DNA of 12,716 nt from Actinomycetota bacterium (GCA_013698195.1 JACCVK010000005.1:1-12716), one strand, 5' to 3'; numbered from the stretch's first letter, positions 6,175 to 12,502 are shown. Numbers and translations are program-made. The notes: a model not told the origin generated them from the sequence alone.

Positions 6175-7340
6175 TGCCGCGTGCGTGCGTGATCGTCCTC
6201 GACGCGGTCGGGGCCGGAGCGTTGCCCGACGCCGCGGAGTACGGGGACGAGGGCTCGAGCACGCTCGGCAATGTCGCCCAGGCCGTCGGAGGACTCGATC
6301 TCCCGAATATGGAGGCGCTCGGGCTCGGAAACGTCATGCCGCTCGCGGGCTGCCCGCCTCAGCCGGGGTCGCCTGCCGTGGCTGGGCGCCTGCTCGAGCG
6401 CTCGAAGGGCAAGGACACGACCACGGGGCACTGGGAGATGATGGGAATCGTCACCCCGACGGCGTTCCCGACCTACCCTCACGGATTCCCGGACGACGTT
6501 ATCGACCCGTTCATGAACCGAACCGGCCGCGGCGTCATCGGCAACAAGGCGGCCTCGGGAACCGAGATCATCCAGGAGCTAGGCGAGGAGCACCAGGGGA
6601 CGGGCAAGTGGATCGTCTACACGTCGGCCGACTCGGTGTTCCAGATCGCCGCCCACGAGGGCACGATTCCTCTCGAGGAGCTGTACGAAGGAAGCCGGGT
6701 CGCCCGCGAGATCCTCACGGGTCGGCACGCGGTTGGACGCGTGATCGCGCGTCCGTTCGAGGGCGAGCCCGGCCACTACGAGCGCACCCCGAATCGCCAC
6801 GACTTCTCGCTCGAGCCGCCGCTCCCGAACTTCCTGACCACAATCCGGGATGCGGGGAACACGGTCTACGGTGTCGGCAAGATCTCGGACATCTTCGCGG
6901 GCCAGGACGTCGACGAGTCGAGCCCGACGAAGTCGAATGTCGAGGGCATCTCGCGCACGGTCGAGCTGCTTCAGGAGATCGAGAGTGGCTTCGTCTTCGT
7001 AAACCTCGTCGAGACGGACATGCTCTGGGGCCACCGCAACGACCCTGTGAACTTTCACCGCTGCCTGCAGGACTTCGACCGGCGTCTCCCCGACATTCTC
7101 GAGGCGTTGCATTCGGGCGATCTTCTGGTGATCTCGTCCGACCACGGTTGCGATCCGACGACACCTTCGACGGATCACTCCCGTGAGCATGCGCTCCTGC
7201 TCGCGTATGCCGCGGGCCGGAACGCCGCGGGGCGGGTCCACGAGGAGGGTGAGCTCGCCGACATCGGGTTCAGTGTCAACTCCTGGCTCGGCGGCAAGTC
7301 GCCGGGCCGGAAGCTTCCGGGCCGGCTGATCGAGCTATGA
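6174..7340 (+). CDS. deoB: Phosphopentomutase
   Basis: Interconverts (deoxy)ribose-1-phosphate and -5-phosphate, linking nucleoside breakdown to the pentose phosphate pathway. It belongs to the alkaline-phosphatase-like metalloenzyme superfamily. Visible motifs: Asp10 in CVIVLDAVGAG (metal ligand), the phospho-acceptor Thr in GKDTTTGHWEMMG (about 82-84), NLVETDMLWGHRND, and SSDHGCDPTTPSTDHSREH near the C-terminus, carrying the Asp and His metal ligands. The cap domain lies between, roughly 95-215. Length 388 is typical. GTG 6174 gives the normal short N-terminus; no Shine-Dalgarno precedes it, but a 14-codon ORF ends on it (TAGTG). Its stop overlaps the next gene as ATGA. It sits one gene away from the nucleoside phosphorylase that makes its substrate, confirming the salvage role. 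Confidence 0.97.
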   Translation: MPRACVIVLDAVGAGALPDAAEYGDEGSSTLGNVAQAVGGLDLPNMEALGLGNVMPLAGCPPQPGSPAVAGRLLERSKGKDTTTGHWEMMGIVTPTAFPTYPHGFPDDVIDPFMNRTGRGVIGNKAASGTEIIQELGEEHQGTGKWIVYTSADSVFQIAAHEGTIPLEELYEGSRVAREILTGRHAVGRVIARPFEGEPGHYERTPNRHDFSLEPPLPNFLTTIRDAGNTVYGVGKISDIFAGQDVDESSPTKSNVEGISRTVELLQEIESGFVFVNLVETDMLWGHRNDPVNFHRCLQDFDRRLPDILEALHSGDLLVISSDHGCDPTTPSTDHSREHALLLAYAAGRNAAGRVHEEGELADIGFSVNSWLGGKSPGRKLPGRLIEL

Positions 7341-8053
7341 GCTTGAGCGACCCCGAGGTTGTTCGCCGCGAGTATGCGAGCGAGGTCGGGCTGGAAGCGC
7401 GCCGATCGCTATACGACACGCGCGTCGGCCCGGATCCGCGCGAGGTGATGTGGAACGAGATCGTCGGCGCCGCGCCGCGCCGTGTCCTCGAAGTCGGCCA
7501 GGGGCCTGGTGAGCTCAGCGAACGCATGCGGCGCGAACTCGGGCTCGACGTCGTCGCGATCGACGTCTCCGAGCGGATGGTGGAGCTCGCCCGCGCCCGC
7601 GGCGTCGACGCGAGAGTCGGCGACGTGGAGGACCTGCCCTTCCCGGCTGACGCGTTCGACCTCGTCGTCGCCGCCTGGATGCTGTTTCACGTCCCCGATC
7701 TCGACCGCGGGCTCGCGGAGATCGTCCGTGTCCTCGCGCCCGAAGGGCAGCTCGTCGCGGTCACTAACAGCGAGTACCACCTCGACGAGGCCCGATCGCA
7801 CGTGGGGTTCAGCATGGTCGGACGCGTCTCGTTTTCTCGCGAGAACGGTGCGGCCGCACTCGAACGCCACTTCGCTCGCGTCGAGCGGATCGACGTCGAC
7901 GGATCGGTGACTTTTGCGGACGGCGATGCGATCCGGGCCTACCTGCGGTGGCTCGTCCTCGCTCGAGACGAAAACCACGATGTGCCGGAACTCCTCGAGC
8001 CGCTGGTGGCGACGACCCGGAACACGATCTTCGTCGCGGAGAAGGCTGAATGA
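7337..8053 (+). CDS. Class I SAM-dependent methyltransferase
   Basis: A 238-residue Rossmann-fold methyltransferase of the Methyltransf_11 type. Motif I is VLEVGQGPGELSERM (about 50-64), with the acidic end of strand 2 at VVAIDVSERMVELAR, motif II-like ARVGDVEDLPFPADAFDLVVA, and motif III-like VLAPEGQLVAVTNS. GQGPG replaces the more usual GCGTG. The C-terminal half (YHLDEARSHVGFSMVGRVSFSRENG) is not one I can tie to a substrate. It is locked into the salvage operon by ATGA overlaps on both sides (deoB stop at 7340, phosphorylase start at 8050), so its dose is tied to theirs. No step of (deoxy)ribonucleoside salvage needs a methyltransferase, so its role is open: it could act on a small molecule or a modified nucleoside, or just be co-expressed. 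Confidence 0.88.
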   Translation: MSLSDPEVVRREYASEVGLEARRSLYDTRVGPDPREVMWNEIVGAAPRRVLEVGQGPGELSERMRRELGLDVVAIDVSERMVELARARGVDARVGDVEDLPFPADAFDLVVAAWMLFHVPDLDRGLAEIVRVLAPEGQLVAVTNSEYHLDEARSHVGFSMVGRVSFSRENGAAALERHFARVERIDVDGSVTFADGDAIRAYLRWLVLARDENHDVPELLEPLVATTRNTIFVAEKAE

Positions 8054-9354
8054 TCCGCGCCGCCGACCTCATCGAGCGCAAGCGCGACGGCGAGGAGCAC
8101 ACGCCGGAGGTGATCTCCGCACTCATCCAGGGCTACGGGTCCGGCGAGGTTCCTGACTACCAGATGGCCGCGTGGTGCATGGCAGTGTTCTTCAAGGGCT
8201 TGAGCGGCCGCGAGACGTACGCGTTGACGGACGCGTTCATCCGCTCCGGCGAGACGCTCGATCTCGGCTCGGAGCTCGGCCGGCGTGTCGTCGACAAGCA
8301 TTCGACGGGGGGCGTGGGGGACAAGACCTCGATCGCGGTCGGCCCGATCGTGGCGGCATGCGGCGTCCCGTTCGGGAAGATGAGCGGACGCGGCCTCGGG
8401 CACACGGGCGGAACGCTCGACAAGCTCGAGTCGATCCCCGGCTTCCGAGTCGAGCTCTCGACGGACGAGTTCGTGGCCCAGGTGCGCGACGTCGGTCTCG
8501 CCATCGTCGGCACCTCCGCGAATCTCGTGCCCGCGGACAAGGATCTCTACGGCCTTCGCGACGTCACCGCGACGGTCGACATCGTCCCGCTGATCGCCTC
8601 CTCGATCATGTCGAAGAAGATTGCCGCAGGCGCCGACGCAATCGTTCTCGACGTGAAGGTGGGCGACGGCGCCTTCATGAAGACGATCGACGACGCGCGG
8701 ATCCTCGCGGAGCAGATGGTCGACCTCGGCGGGCGCGCAGACCGCGAAGTTGTCTGCCTGCTGACCGATATGGAGCAGCCGCTTGGCTATGCGGTCGGGA
8801 ACGCACTCGAGATCCGCGAGGCCGTCGCGACGATCTCGGGCAAGGGCCCGCCGGACTTCACCGAGCTCGTCCTGGAAGCGTGCGCGCGGCTGTTGTCGCT
8901 CTCGGATCTCGATGTCGACCTCGAGGAAGGCAGGCGTCGCGCGACGGAGGCGACCTTCGACGGCTCCGCGCTCGACGCGTACGAGCGCTGGATTCGAGCG
9001 CAGGGCGGCGACCCCGACCTCGAGCGACTTGCGACGGCGCCGGTGGTCAAGGAGGCGAAGGCGCCCATGGGAGGTTCAGTCGCAGGTCTCGGCGCCCTGG
9101 CCGTTGGAATTGCGGCGCTCGAGCTTGGCGCGGGCCGGCGCACGAAAGAGGACTCGATCGACCACTCGGTCGGCATCGTCTTGCGTGCGAAGCGAGGGGA
9201 CGAGGTCGCAGAGGGCGACGCGCTCGCGGAGATCCATGCCCGCGACGACGCGTCGGCGGACCGCGCGATCGCGGAGGTTCTCGCCGCGTACCAGATCGGC
9301 GACGCCGGCGCTTCGCGCCGCCCTAGAGGAATCCTCCTCGACGTCGTCGGCTAA
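8050..9354 (+). CDS. pdp: Pyrimidine-nucleoside (thymidine) phosphorylase
   Basis: Cleaves pyrimidine nucleosides with phosphate to give the free base and (deoxy)ribose-1-phosphate, the substrate of DeoB encoded upstream. The family signature SGRGLGHTGGTLDKLE is at 112-127. The phosphate-binding region VDKHSTGGVGDKTS (81-94, with His84 and Ser85) and SSIMSKKIAAGADAIVLDVKVGDGAFMK are intact. The C-terminal domain (about 340-430) includes DHSVGIVLRAKRGDEVAEGD. Length 434 fits both DeoA and Pdp; the KHSTGGVGDKTS form is shared by both, so thymidine-only or broad pyrimidine specificity cannot be decided by eye. The ATG overlaps the methyltransferase stop (ATGA) and has GGAG 8 bases upstream. mutM follows 8 bases after the stop. 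Confidence 0.95.
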   Translation: MIRAADLIERKRDGEEHTPEVISALIQGYGSGEVPDYQMAAWCMAVFFKGLSGRETYALTDAFIRSGETLDLGSELGRRVVDKHSTGGVGDKTSIAVGPIVAACGVPFGKMSGRGLGHTGGTLDKLESIPGFRVELSTDEFVAQVRDVGLAIVGTSANLVPADKDLYGLRDVTATVDIVPLIASSIMSKKIAAGADAIVLDVKVGDGAFMKTIDDARILAEQMVDLGGRADREVVCLLTDMEQPLGYAVGNALEIREAVATISGKGPPDFTELVLEACARLLSLSDLDVDLEEGRRRATEATFDGSALDAYERWIRAQGGDPDLERLATAPVVKEAKAPMGGSVAGLGALAVGIAALELGAGRRTKEDSIDHSVGIVLRAKRGDEVAEGDALAEIHARDDASADRAIAEVLAAYQIGDAGASRRPRGILLDVVG

Positions 9355-9362
9355 GTGCGCCC

Positions 9363-10175
9363 GTGCCGGAGCTGCCCGAGGTCGAGACCATCCGCGGCCA
9401 GCTCGCGTCGCGGCTCGAAGGCCGCACGTTCGCGGTCGTGGACATCCTCGATGCACGGCTCACGCGTCCGCTCGATCCACGTGAGGTGGCTGCCGAGCTC
9501 CAGGGCGAACGCGTCGTCGCCGTCGAGCGGCGCGGGAAGTACCTGGTGGTGCGGCTCGAAGGCGGCGCGGCGCTCCTCGTCCACCTGCGGATGACCGGGA
9601 GCTTCCGCTTCGAGCCGACGAGCCACGAGCGTGCGATCGTGGAGCTCGAGGACGGCTCGCGGCTCGCCTACCGCGACGCGCGCCGGTTCGGCACCTGGGT
9701 CGTCGTCCCGGGCCATGAGCTCGAGTCCTACATCGGTGGAAAGAACGGTCCGGAGCCCCTCGGACCTCGGTTCACGACCGCGTGGCTCGCCGAGCAGCTC
9801 TCGACACGCAGGGCTCCGCTCAAGGCCGTGCTCCTCGATCAGCGCGTCGTCGCAGGCCTCGGGAACATCTATGCCGACGAGGCTCTGTGGCGCGCCAGGC
9901 TCAACCCGGTGCGCGCCGCAGCGAGCCTAGGAGCAGAGGAAGTGCGTCTACTGCACCGCGCGATCCGCGCAGCGCTCCGCACGGGGATCAGACTCCAGGG
10001 GTCCACGCTCAGCACCTACGCGCAGCCGGACGGGTCGCCGGGGACGATGCAGCGCGAATTCCGCGTGTACGGGCGCGCGGGTGAGCCATGCCTGCGCTGT
10101 CGCACGCCGATCGCGAAAACCCGCGTTGGCGGCCGCGGCACGTGGTATTGCCCGTACTGCCAGCCGACGGCGTAG
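9363..10175 (+). CDS. mutM: Formamidopyrimidine-DNA glycosylase
   Basis: Base-excision repair enzyme removing 8-oxoguanine and other oxidised purines, with an AP-lyase step. The N-terminus MPELPEVETI supplies the catalytic Pro2 and Glu3 once Met is removed, with Glu6 after; Lys59 is in ERRGKYLVV. The H2TH motif is LLDQRVVAGLGNIYADEALW, and the zinc finger uses Cys243, Cys246, Cys263 and Cys266 with Arg258 in the hairpin (VGGRGTWYC). All 270 residues match Fpg length, and every key residue is present. The GTG start at 9363 is fixed by the PELPE motif. It begins 8 bases after the phosphorylase stop without a clear Shine-Dalgarno site, so it is probably read from the salvage operon by re-initiation. 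Confidence 0.97.
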   Translation: MPELPEVETIRGQLASRLEGRTFAVVDILDARLTRPLDPREVAAELQGERVVAVERRGKYLVVRLEGGAALLVHLRMTGSFRFEPTSHERAIVELEDGSRLAYRDARRFGTWVVVPGHELESYIGGKNGPEPLGPRFTTAWLAEQLSTRRAPLKAVLLDQRVVAGLGNIYADEALWRARLNPVRAAASLGAEEVRLLHRAIRAALRTGIRLQGSTLSTYAQPDGSPGTMQREFRVYGRAGEPCLRCRTPIAKTRVGGRGTWYCPYCQPTA

Positions 10176-10180
10176 TGGCG

Positions 10181-10186
10181 TACTGT
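10181..10186 (+). promoter_or_regulatory. Predicted -10 (TACTGT) for the DUF2630-type gene
   Basis: TACTGT lies 6-11 bases after the mutM stop, and a start near 10193 would give a leader of about 24 bases carrying a strong ribosome site. The -35 is not clear. This is the one unit head in the window that looks conventionally leadered. Confidence 0.4.
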
Positions 10187-10201
10187 GCGTCAGATCGACG
10201 T

Positions 10202-10212
10202 AAGGAGAGGAG
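10202..10212 (+). promoter_or_regulatory. Strong Shine-Dalgarno site (AAGGAGAGGAG)
   Basis: Two overlapping GGAG-type cores end 4 and 9 bases before the ATG at 10217. This decides the start over an upstream in-frame ATG at 10088 that lies inside mutM. It is the best ribosome site in the window. Confidence 0.75.
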
Positions 10213-10216
10213 CGAG

Positions 10217-10459
10217 ATGCAAGACGCGCAGGTCCACGGCTCCATCGAGAAGCTCGTCGCCGAGGAGCACGAGCTCTGGGAACGGGAAGCGGCAGGGGAA
10301 GCGACCGATGACGATCGCCGCCGGCTCGAGTCGATCAAGGTCTCGCTGGACCAGTGCTGGGACTTTCTCCGCCAGCGCCGGGCGCTTCGGGAGGCGGGAC
10401 GCGATCCTGATGCGGCCGATGTCCGCGCGCCCGAGGTCGTCGAGACGTACGAGCAGTGA
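10217..10459 (+). CDS. DUF2630-type small protein
   Basis: An 80-residue, highly charged, soluble and probably all-helical protein. It begins MQDAQVHGSIEKLVAEEHELWERE, continues with a DDDRRRLESIKVSLDQCWDFLRQRRALREAG helix pair and ends in a short tail. I recognise this as the DUF2630 pattern, a small conserved family found mostly in actinobacteria and without known function; the HxSIxxLVxEEHxLW and LDQCWDLLRQRRA cores are characteristic. The start at ATG 10217 is set by the strong ribosome site just before it and by the domain beginning at residue 1. Lacking membrane segments or catalytic-looking residues, it may be a structural or adaptor protein, which is inference. It follows mutM by 41 bases and appears to have its own promoter. 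Confidence 0.85.
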   Translation: MQDAQVHGSIEKLVAEEHELWEREAAGEATDDDRRRLESIKVSLDQCWDFLRQRRALREAGRDPDAADVRAPEVVETYEQ

Positions 10460-10546
10460 CTTTGAGGCGCAGCAAGTCCTGAGGGAGAGGCAGGTCAGCT
10501 AAGCGGTAGCGGAATCCCGGGGCGTGGCTCCAGCGCCTGTCCGGCC

Positions 10547-10552
10547 TAGACT
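10547..10552 (+). promoter_or_regulatory. Predicted -10 for recO (TAGACT), leaderless
   Basis: TAGACT is followed by seven bases (TGGCCGC) and the GTG at 10560. The region 10460-10546 before it is non-coding and contains no other recognisable signal. Confidence 0.55.
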
Positions 10553-10559
10553 TGGCCGC

Positions 10560-11303
10560 GTGGCCCGCAGCTACAAGACCGAAGCGGTCGTGCTGCGCTC
10601 GTTCCGCTTCGGCGAGGCGGACCGGATCCTGCACGTGTACACGGCGGACCGGGGGAGGGTCGGCGCCGTCGCAAAGGGCGTGCGCAAGACCAAGTCCCGC
10701 TTCGGCGCGCGGCTCGAGCCGCTCTCGCACGTCGAGCTCATGCTCCATCAGGGCTCGGGCGAGCTGCACACGGTCACGGGCGCGGCATTGCTGGACCCGC
10801 ATCGACTCACCCGCGAGGATCCCTACCGGCTCTCGGTCGGGCTCGTCGGCGCCGAGGCGATGCTCCGGCTCTTCATCGAGCAGGAGCGGAACGAGCGCGC
10901 GTTCGAGGCGGTCACGCGTTTTCTGACGGTGCTGGACACGCTGCCTGCCGGTCTCCGCGGCCGGGCGGCGCTCGACCCTCTCGGGCTCGCGTTCCAGCTC
11001 AAGCTGCTCTGGCTTTCCGGATACTTTCCGCACCTCGAAGCCTGCGTCGAGTGCGGTGAGAGCGGAGGACTCGTCGGCTACCTGCCGCGGGTTGGAGGTG
11101 CCGTGTGCGCGGCCTGCGCGCCGTCGGAGACCGTCGATCTGACCCCCGAAGGCTTTCGTGCACTCTTGGCCCTCGTCTCGAGCCCGCTGGCCGAAGCGCA
11201 TGGGCTCATGCTCGGCGAACGCGCTGCTCGCGACGCGCTCGCCGTCGTCGTCAGCTCGTACGAGTATCACGGCGGCTTCCGGCTGCGAACCCTCTCCGCG
11301 TGA
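10560..11303 (+). CDS. recO: DNA repair protein RecO
   Basis: Helps RecR load RecA onto SSB-coated single-stranded DNA in the RecFOR recombinational repair pathway and anneals strands. The N-terminal OB-fold (about 1-80) contains YKTEAVVLRSFRFGEADRIL and RGRVGAVAKGVRKTKSRFGARLEP. A helical middle and C-terminal part carries a four-Cys zinc site (Cys162, Cys165, Cys183, Cys186). From the GTG at 10560 it has 247 residues, normal for the family. An upstream GTG at 10524 in the same frame would add a 12-residue Pro/Arg tail absent from RecO proteins, and the TAGACT element ending 7 bases before 10560 supports the shorter form. The stop overlaps the acetyltransferase start (GTGA). recO near glycyl-tRNA synthetase, as here, is a recurrent bacterial neighbourhood. 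Confidence 0.95.
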   Translation: MARSYKTEAVVLRSFRFGEADRILHVYTADRGRVGAVAKGVRKTKSRFGARLEPLSHVELMLHQGSGELHTVTGAALLDPHRLTREDPYRLSVGLVGAEAMLRLFIEQERNERAFEAVTRFLTVLDTLPAGLRGRAALDPLGLAFQLKLLWLSGYFPHLEACVECGESGGLVGYLPRVGGAVCAACAPSETVDLTPEGFRALLALVSSPLAEAHGLMLGERAARDALAVVVSSYEYHGGFRLRTLSA

Positions 11304-11716
11304 GGCGCGACCTCGGCGACGGTTACGAGCTCGACGACGATCCCCGGCGCATCGATCGCGAGACCGTCCACCGCTACCTGACCGAGGAGGCGTACTGGGC
11401 GTTTGGTCGCCCACGCGGCGTCCAGGACGAGCTCATCGACGGCGCTGCTCGCGTCGTCGGCCTCTACTACGAGGGCGTGCAGATCGGCTTCACGCGCACG
11501 CTCTCCGACGGGCATACGCAGTCCTACCTGGCAGACGTCTACGTCCTCGAGGAGCATCGTGGGCGAGGGCTCGGAGTCGAGCTCGTCCGCTTCTCCGTCG
11601 ACGAGGGGCCGCTCGTCGACACGAAGTGGCTCCTGCACACCGCCGATGCGCACGATCTCTACCGCAAGGTCGGGTTCACGGAGCCAGGCGACCGGCTGAT
11701 GGAGCGGCGATCCTAG
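11300..11716 (+). CDS. GNAT family N-acetyltransferase
   Basis: A 138-residue GCN5-related acetyltransferase that should transfer acetyl from acetyl-CoA to an amine; the acceptor is unknown. The acetyl-CoA loop (motif A) is HRGRGLG inside YLADVYVLEEHRGRGLGVEL (about 75-94). The C-terminal block LLHTADAHDLYRKVGF is the usual motif B with its Tyr and GF end. The N-terminal part includes EEAYWAFGRPRG, a pattern common in short GNAT proteins. The start is GTG 11300, whose GTGA overlaps the recO stop; a longer reading into recO from GTG 11105 would add 65 residues that belong to no GNAT. No Shine-Dalgarno is seen, so translation is probably coupled to recO. It ends 17 bases from the convergent toxin gene. 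Confidence 0.88.
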   Translation: MRRDLGDGYELDDDPRRIDRETVHRYLTEEAYWAFGRPRGVQDELIDGAARVVGLYYEGVQIGFTRTLSDGHTQSYLADVYVLEEHRGRGLGVELVRFSVDEGPLVDTKWLLHTADAHDLYRKVGFTEPGDRLMERRS

Positions 11717-11733
11717 GAACGGAGGCCGACGAG

Positions 11734-12120
11734 TTAGAGCGGCGCGGCGATCGGGAGCCCAAGCGCCTCCGCGGCACGGGACATGCGAGCGTCATAGGTT
11801 ACGACGGCGTCGAGCTCGTCGCCCAGTTCGAGCGCTGCGGCAATGTGGATCGCGTCGAGGCTGCGCAACACTCCTTCGAGCTCACCCGCGACATCGAGGA
11901 GCTCATCATCGAGCTGGATCAGCTCGATCTTGTCGAGAAGCTGGCGCGCTCGCGCACGAGCAGCGTCGCCGCTCGGCGAGAGCGCGCGCACGACCTCGGT
12001 CCGCGCAAGCGCGCACGAGGCGATGTCGTCGCGACTTCCGAGCCATCGCCCGAGCGCTCGAGACTCCGGCTCCCGAACAACGAGCTTCACGAGTGCGGAC
12101 GCGTCCAGGTAGCGCTGCAC
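11734..12120 (-). CDS. vapC: VapC-type PIN-domain ribonuclease toxin
   Basis: Type II toxin, a magnesium-dependent endoribonuclease of the PIN fold (128 residues). The acidic centre is complete: Asp6 (RYLDASALVKL), Glu42 (ARTEVVRAL), Asp89 (LRSLDAIHIAAAL) and Asp110 (VVTYDARM), so it is not visibly inactivated. The start is GTG at 12120, one base after the antitoxin stop (TGACGTG), with no Shine-Dalgarno. The weak GTG plus coupling should keep toxin synthesis below antitoxin synthesis. VapC targets in other actinobacteria are tRNAs or the 23S sarcin-ricin loop; the target here is unknown. It converges on the GNAT gene. Confidence 0.93.
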   Translation of the reverse strand: MQRYLDASALVKLVVREPESRALGRWLGSRDDIASCALARTEVVRALSPSGDAARARARQLLDKIELIQLDDELLDVAGELEGVLRSLDAIHIAAALELGDELDAVVTYDARMSRAAEALGLPIAAPL

Positions 12121-12121
12121 G

Positions 12122-12406
12122 TCAGCGCTCGTGCTCGCGCATCTCCGCGAGGACCTCGGATGGGAGGGGAGCCCCGGATTCGGGCTCGAGCGGCGGCGGG
12201 AGATCCCTCCATGAGCCCTTGGCGGGTCGGATCCGACCGCTCGCTCGGAGCTGCTCGATCCTGCTTTGCGTCCGTGGCATCGGCGTCAATAGGGCGACCG
12301 GCCGCCCGCGGTCCGTGATCTGGATCGGCTCGCCGCGCTCCTCGACGAGCCGGAGGTAACGACTCGCGTGCTGGCGTAGCTCGCGGATGCCGATCGTCAG
12401 GCGCAT
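12122..12406 (-). CDS. vapB: VapB-type antitoxin, Phd/YefM family
   Basis: A 94-residue antitoxin encoded directly upstream of the PIN toxin. Residues 1-45 form the Phd/YefM DNA-binding and dimerisation domain (TIGIRELRQHASRYLRLVEERGEPIQITDRGRPVALLTP). The C-terminal half, Pro-rich with WRDLPPPLEPESG and ending EVLAEMREHER, is the expected toxin-wrapping segment. Pairs of Phd/YefM antitoxin with PIN toxin are common in actinobacteria. The ATG at 12406 follows directly on a perfect palindrome that overlaps the -10, so autoregulation by the VapBC complex is likely. No ribosome site is present; the mRNA would begin at or near the ATG. Confidence 0.92.
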   Translation of the reverse strand: MRLTIGIRELRQHASRYLRLVEERGEPIQITDRGRPVALLTPMPRTQSRIEQLRASGRIRPAKGSWRDLPPPLEPESGAPLPSEVLAEMREHER

Positions 12407-12422
12407 GTGCTACTTATAGCAC
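12407..12422 (-). promoter_or_regulatory. vapBC operator palindrome with embedded -10
   Basis: GTGCTACTTATAGCAC is a perfect 6-4-6 inverted repeat (GTGCTA / TAGCAC). On the minus strand it contains TATAAG (12418-12413), a 5-of-6 match to the -10 consensus, ending 6 bases before the antitoxin ATG. A repressor bound here would block both the promoter and the mRNA start. The palindrome is read directly; binding by VapBC is inferred from how such operons work. Confidence 0.65.
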
Positions 12423-12502
12423 ACCAAGCATGCGGTTCCGCGCACGAGTCGTTGCAGCAGCGTGCCGTCGAGGTCGGATGGCTGCGAGCTCGGGAAGCAC
12501 CG

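Noticed and set aside
5909..6337. A longer, 142-residue version of the small membrane protein starting at 6337.
   Set aside because: The extra 76 residues are antisense to deoB and low-complexity; the TTG at 6109 with a -10 nearby fits the helix better.
8172..9326. A 384-codon open frame overlapping the nucleoside phosphorylase.
   Set aside because: Shadow frame with extreme Arg content; the in-frame phosphorylase has all its signatures.
9352..9357. TAAGTG five bases before the mutM GTG as another leaderless -10.
   Set aside because: It lacks the final T of TANNNT and overlaps the phosphorylase stop; coupling to the upstream gene explains the start as well.
10480..10545. A tRNA-like string (GGTCAGCTAAGCGGTAGCGG then GGAATCCCGG) between the DUF2630-type gene and recO.
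   Set aside because: It lacks GTTCGA, a 7-bp acceptor pairing and an anticodon arm; I could not fold a cloverleaf. Treated as ordinary spacer.
11158..12318. A 386-codon open frame crossing recO, GNAT and the toxin-antitoxin region.
   Set aside because: It spans three well-supported genes in other frames and resembles none; a GC artefact.
12423..12502. Terminator or small RNA between glycyl-tRNA synthetase and vapBC.
   Set aside because: No stem followed by U-run and no recognisable RNA family in these 80 bases.
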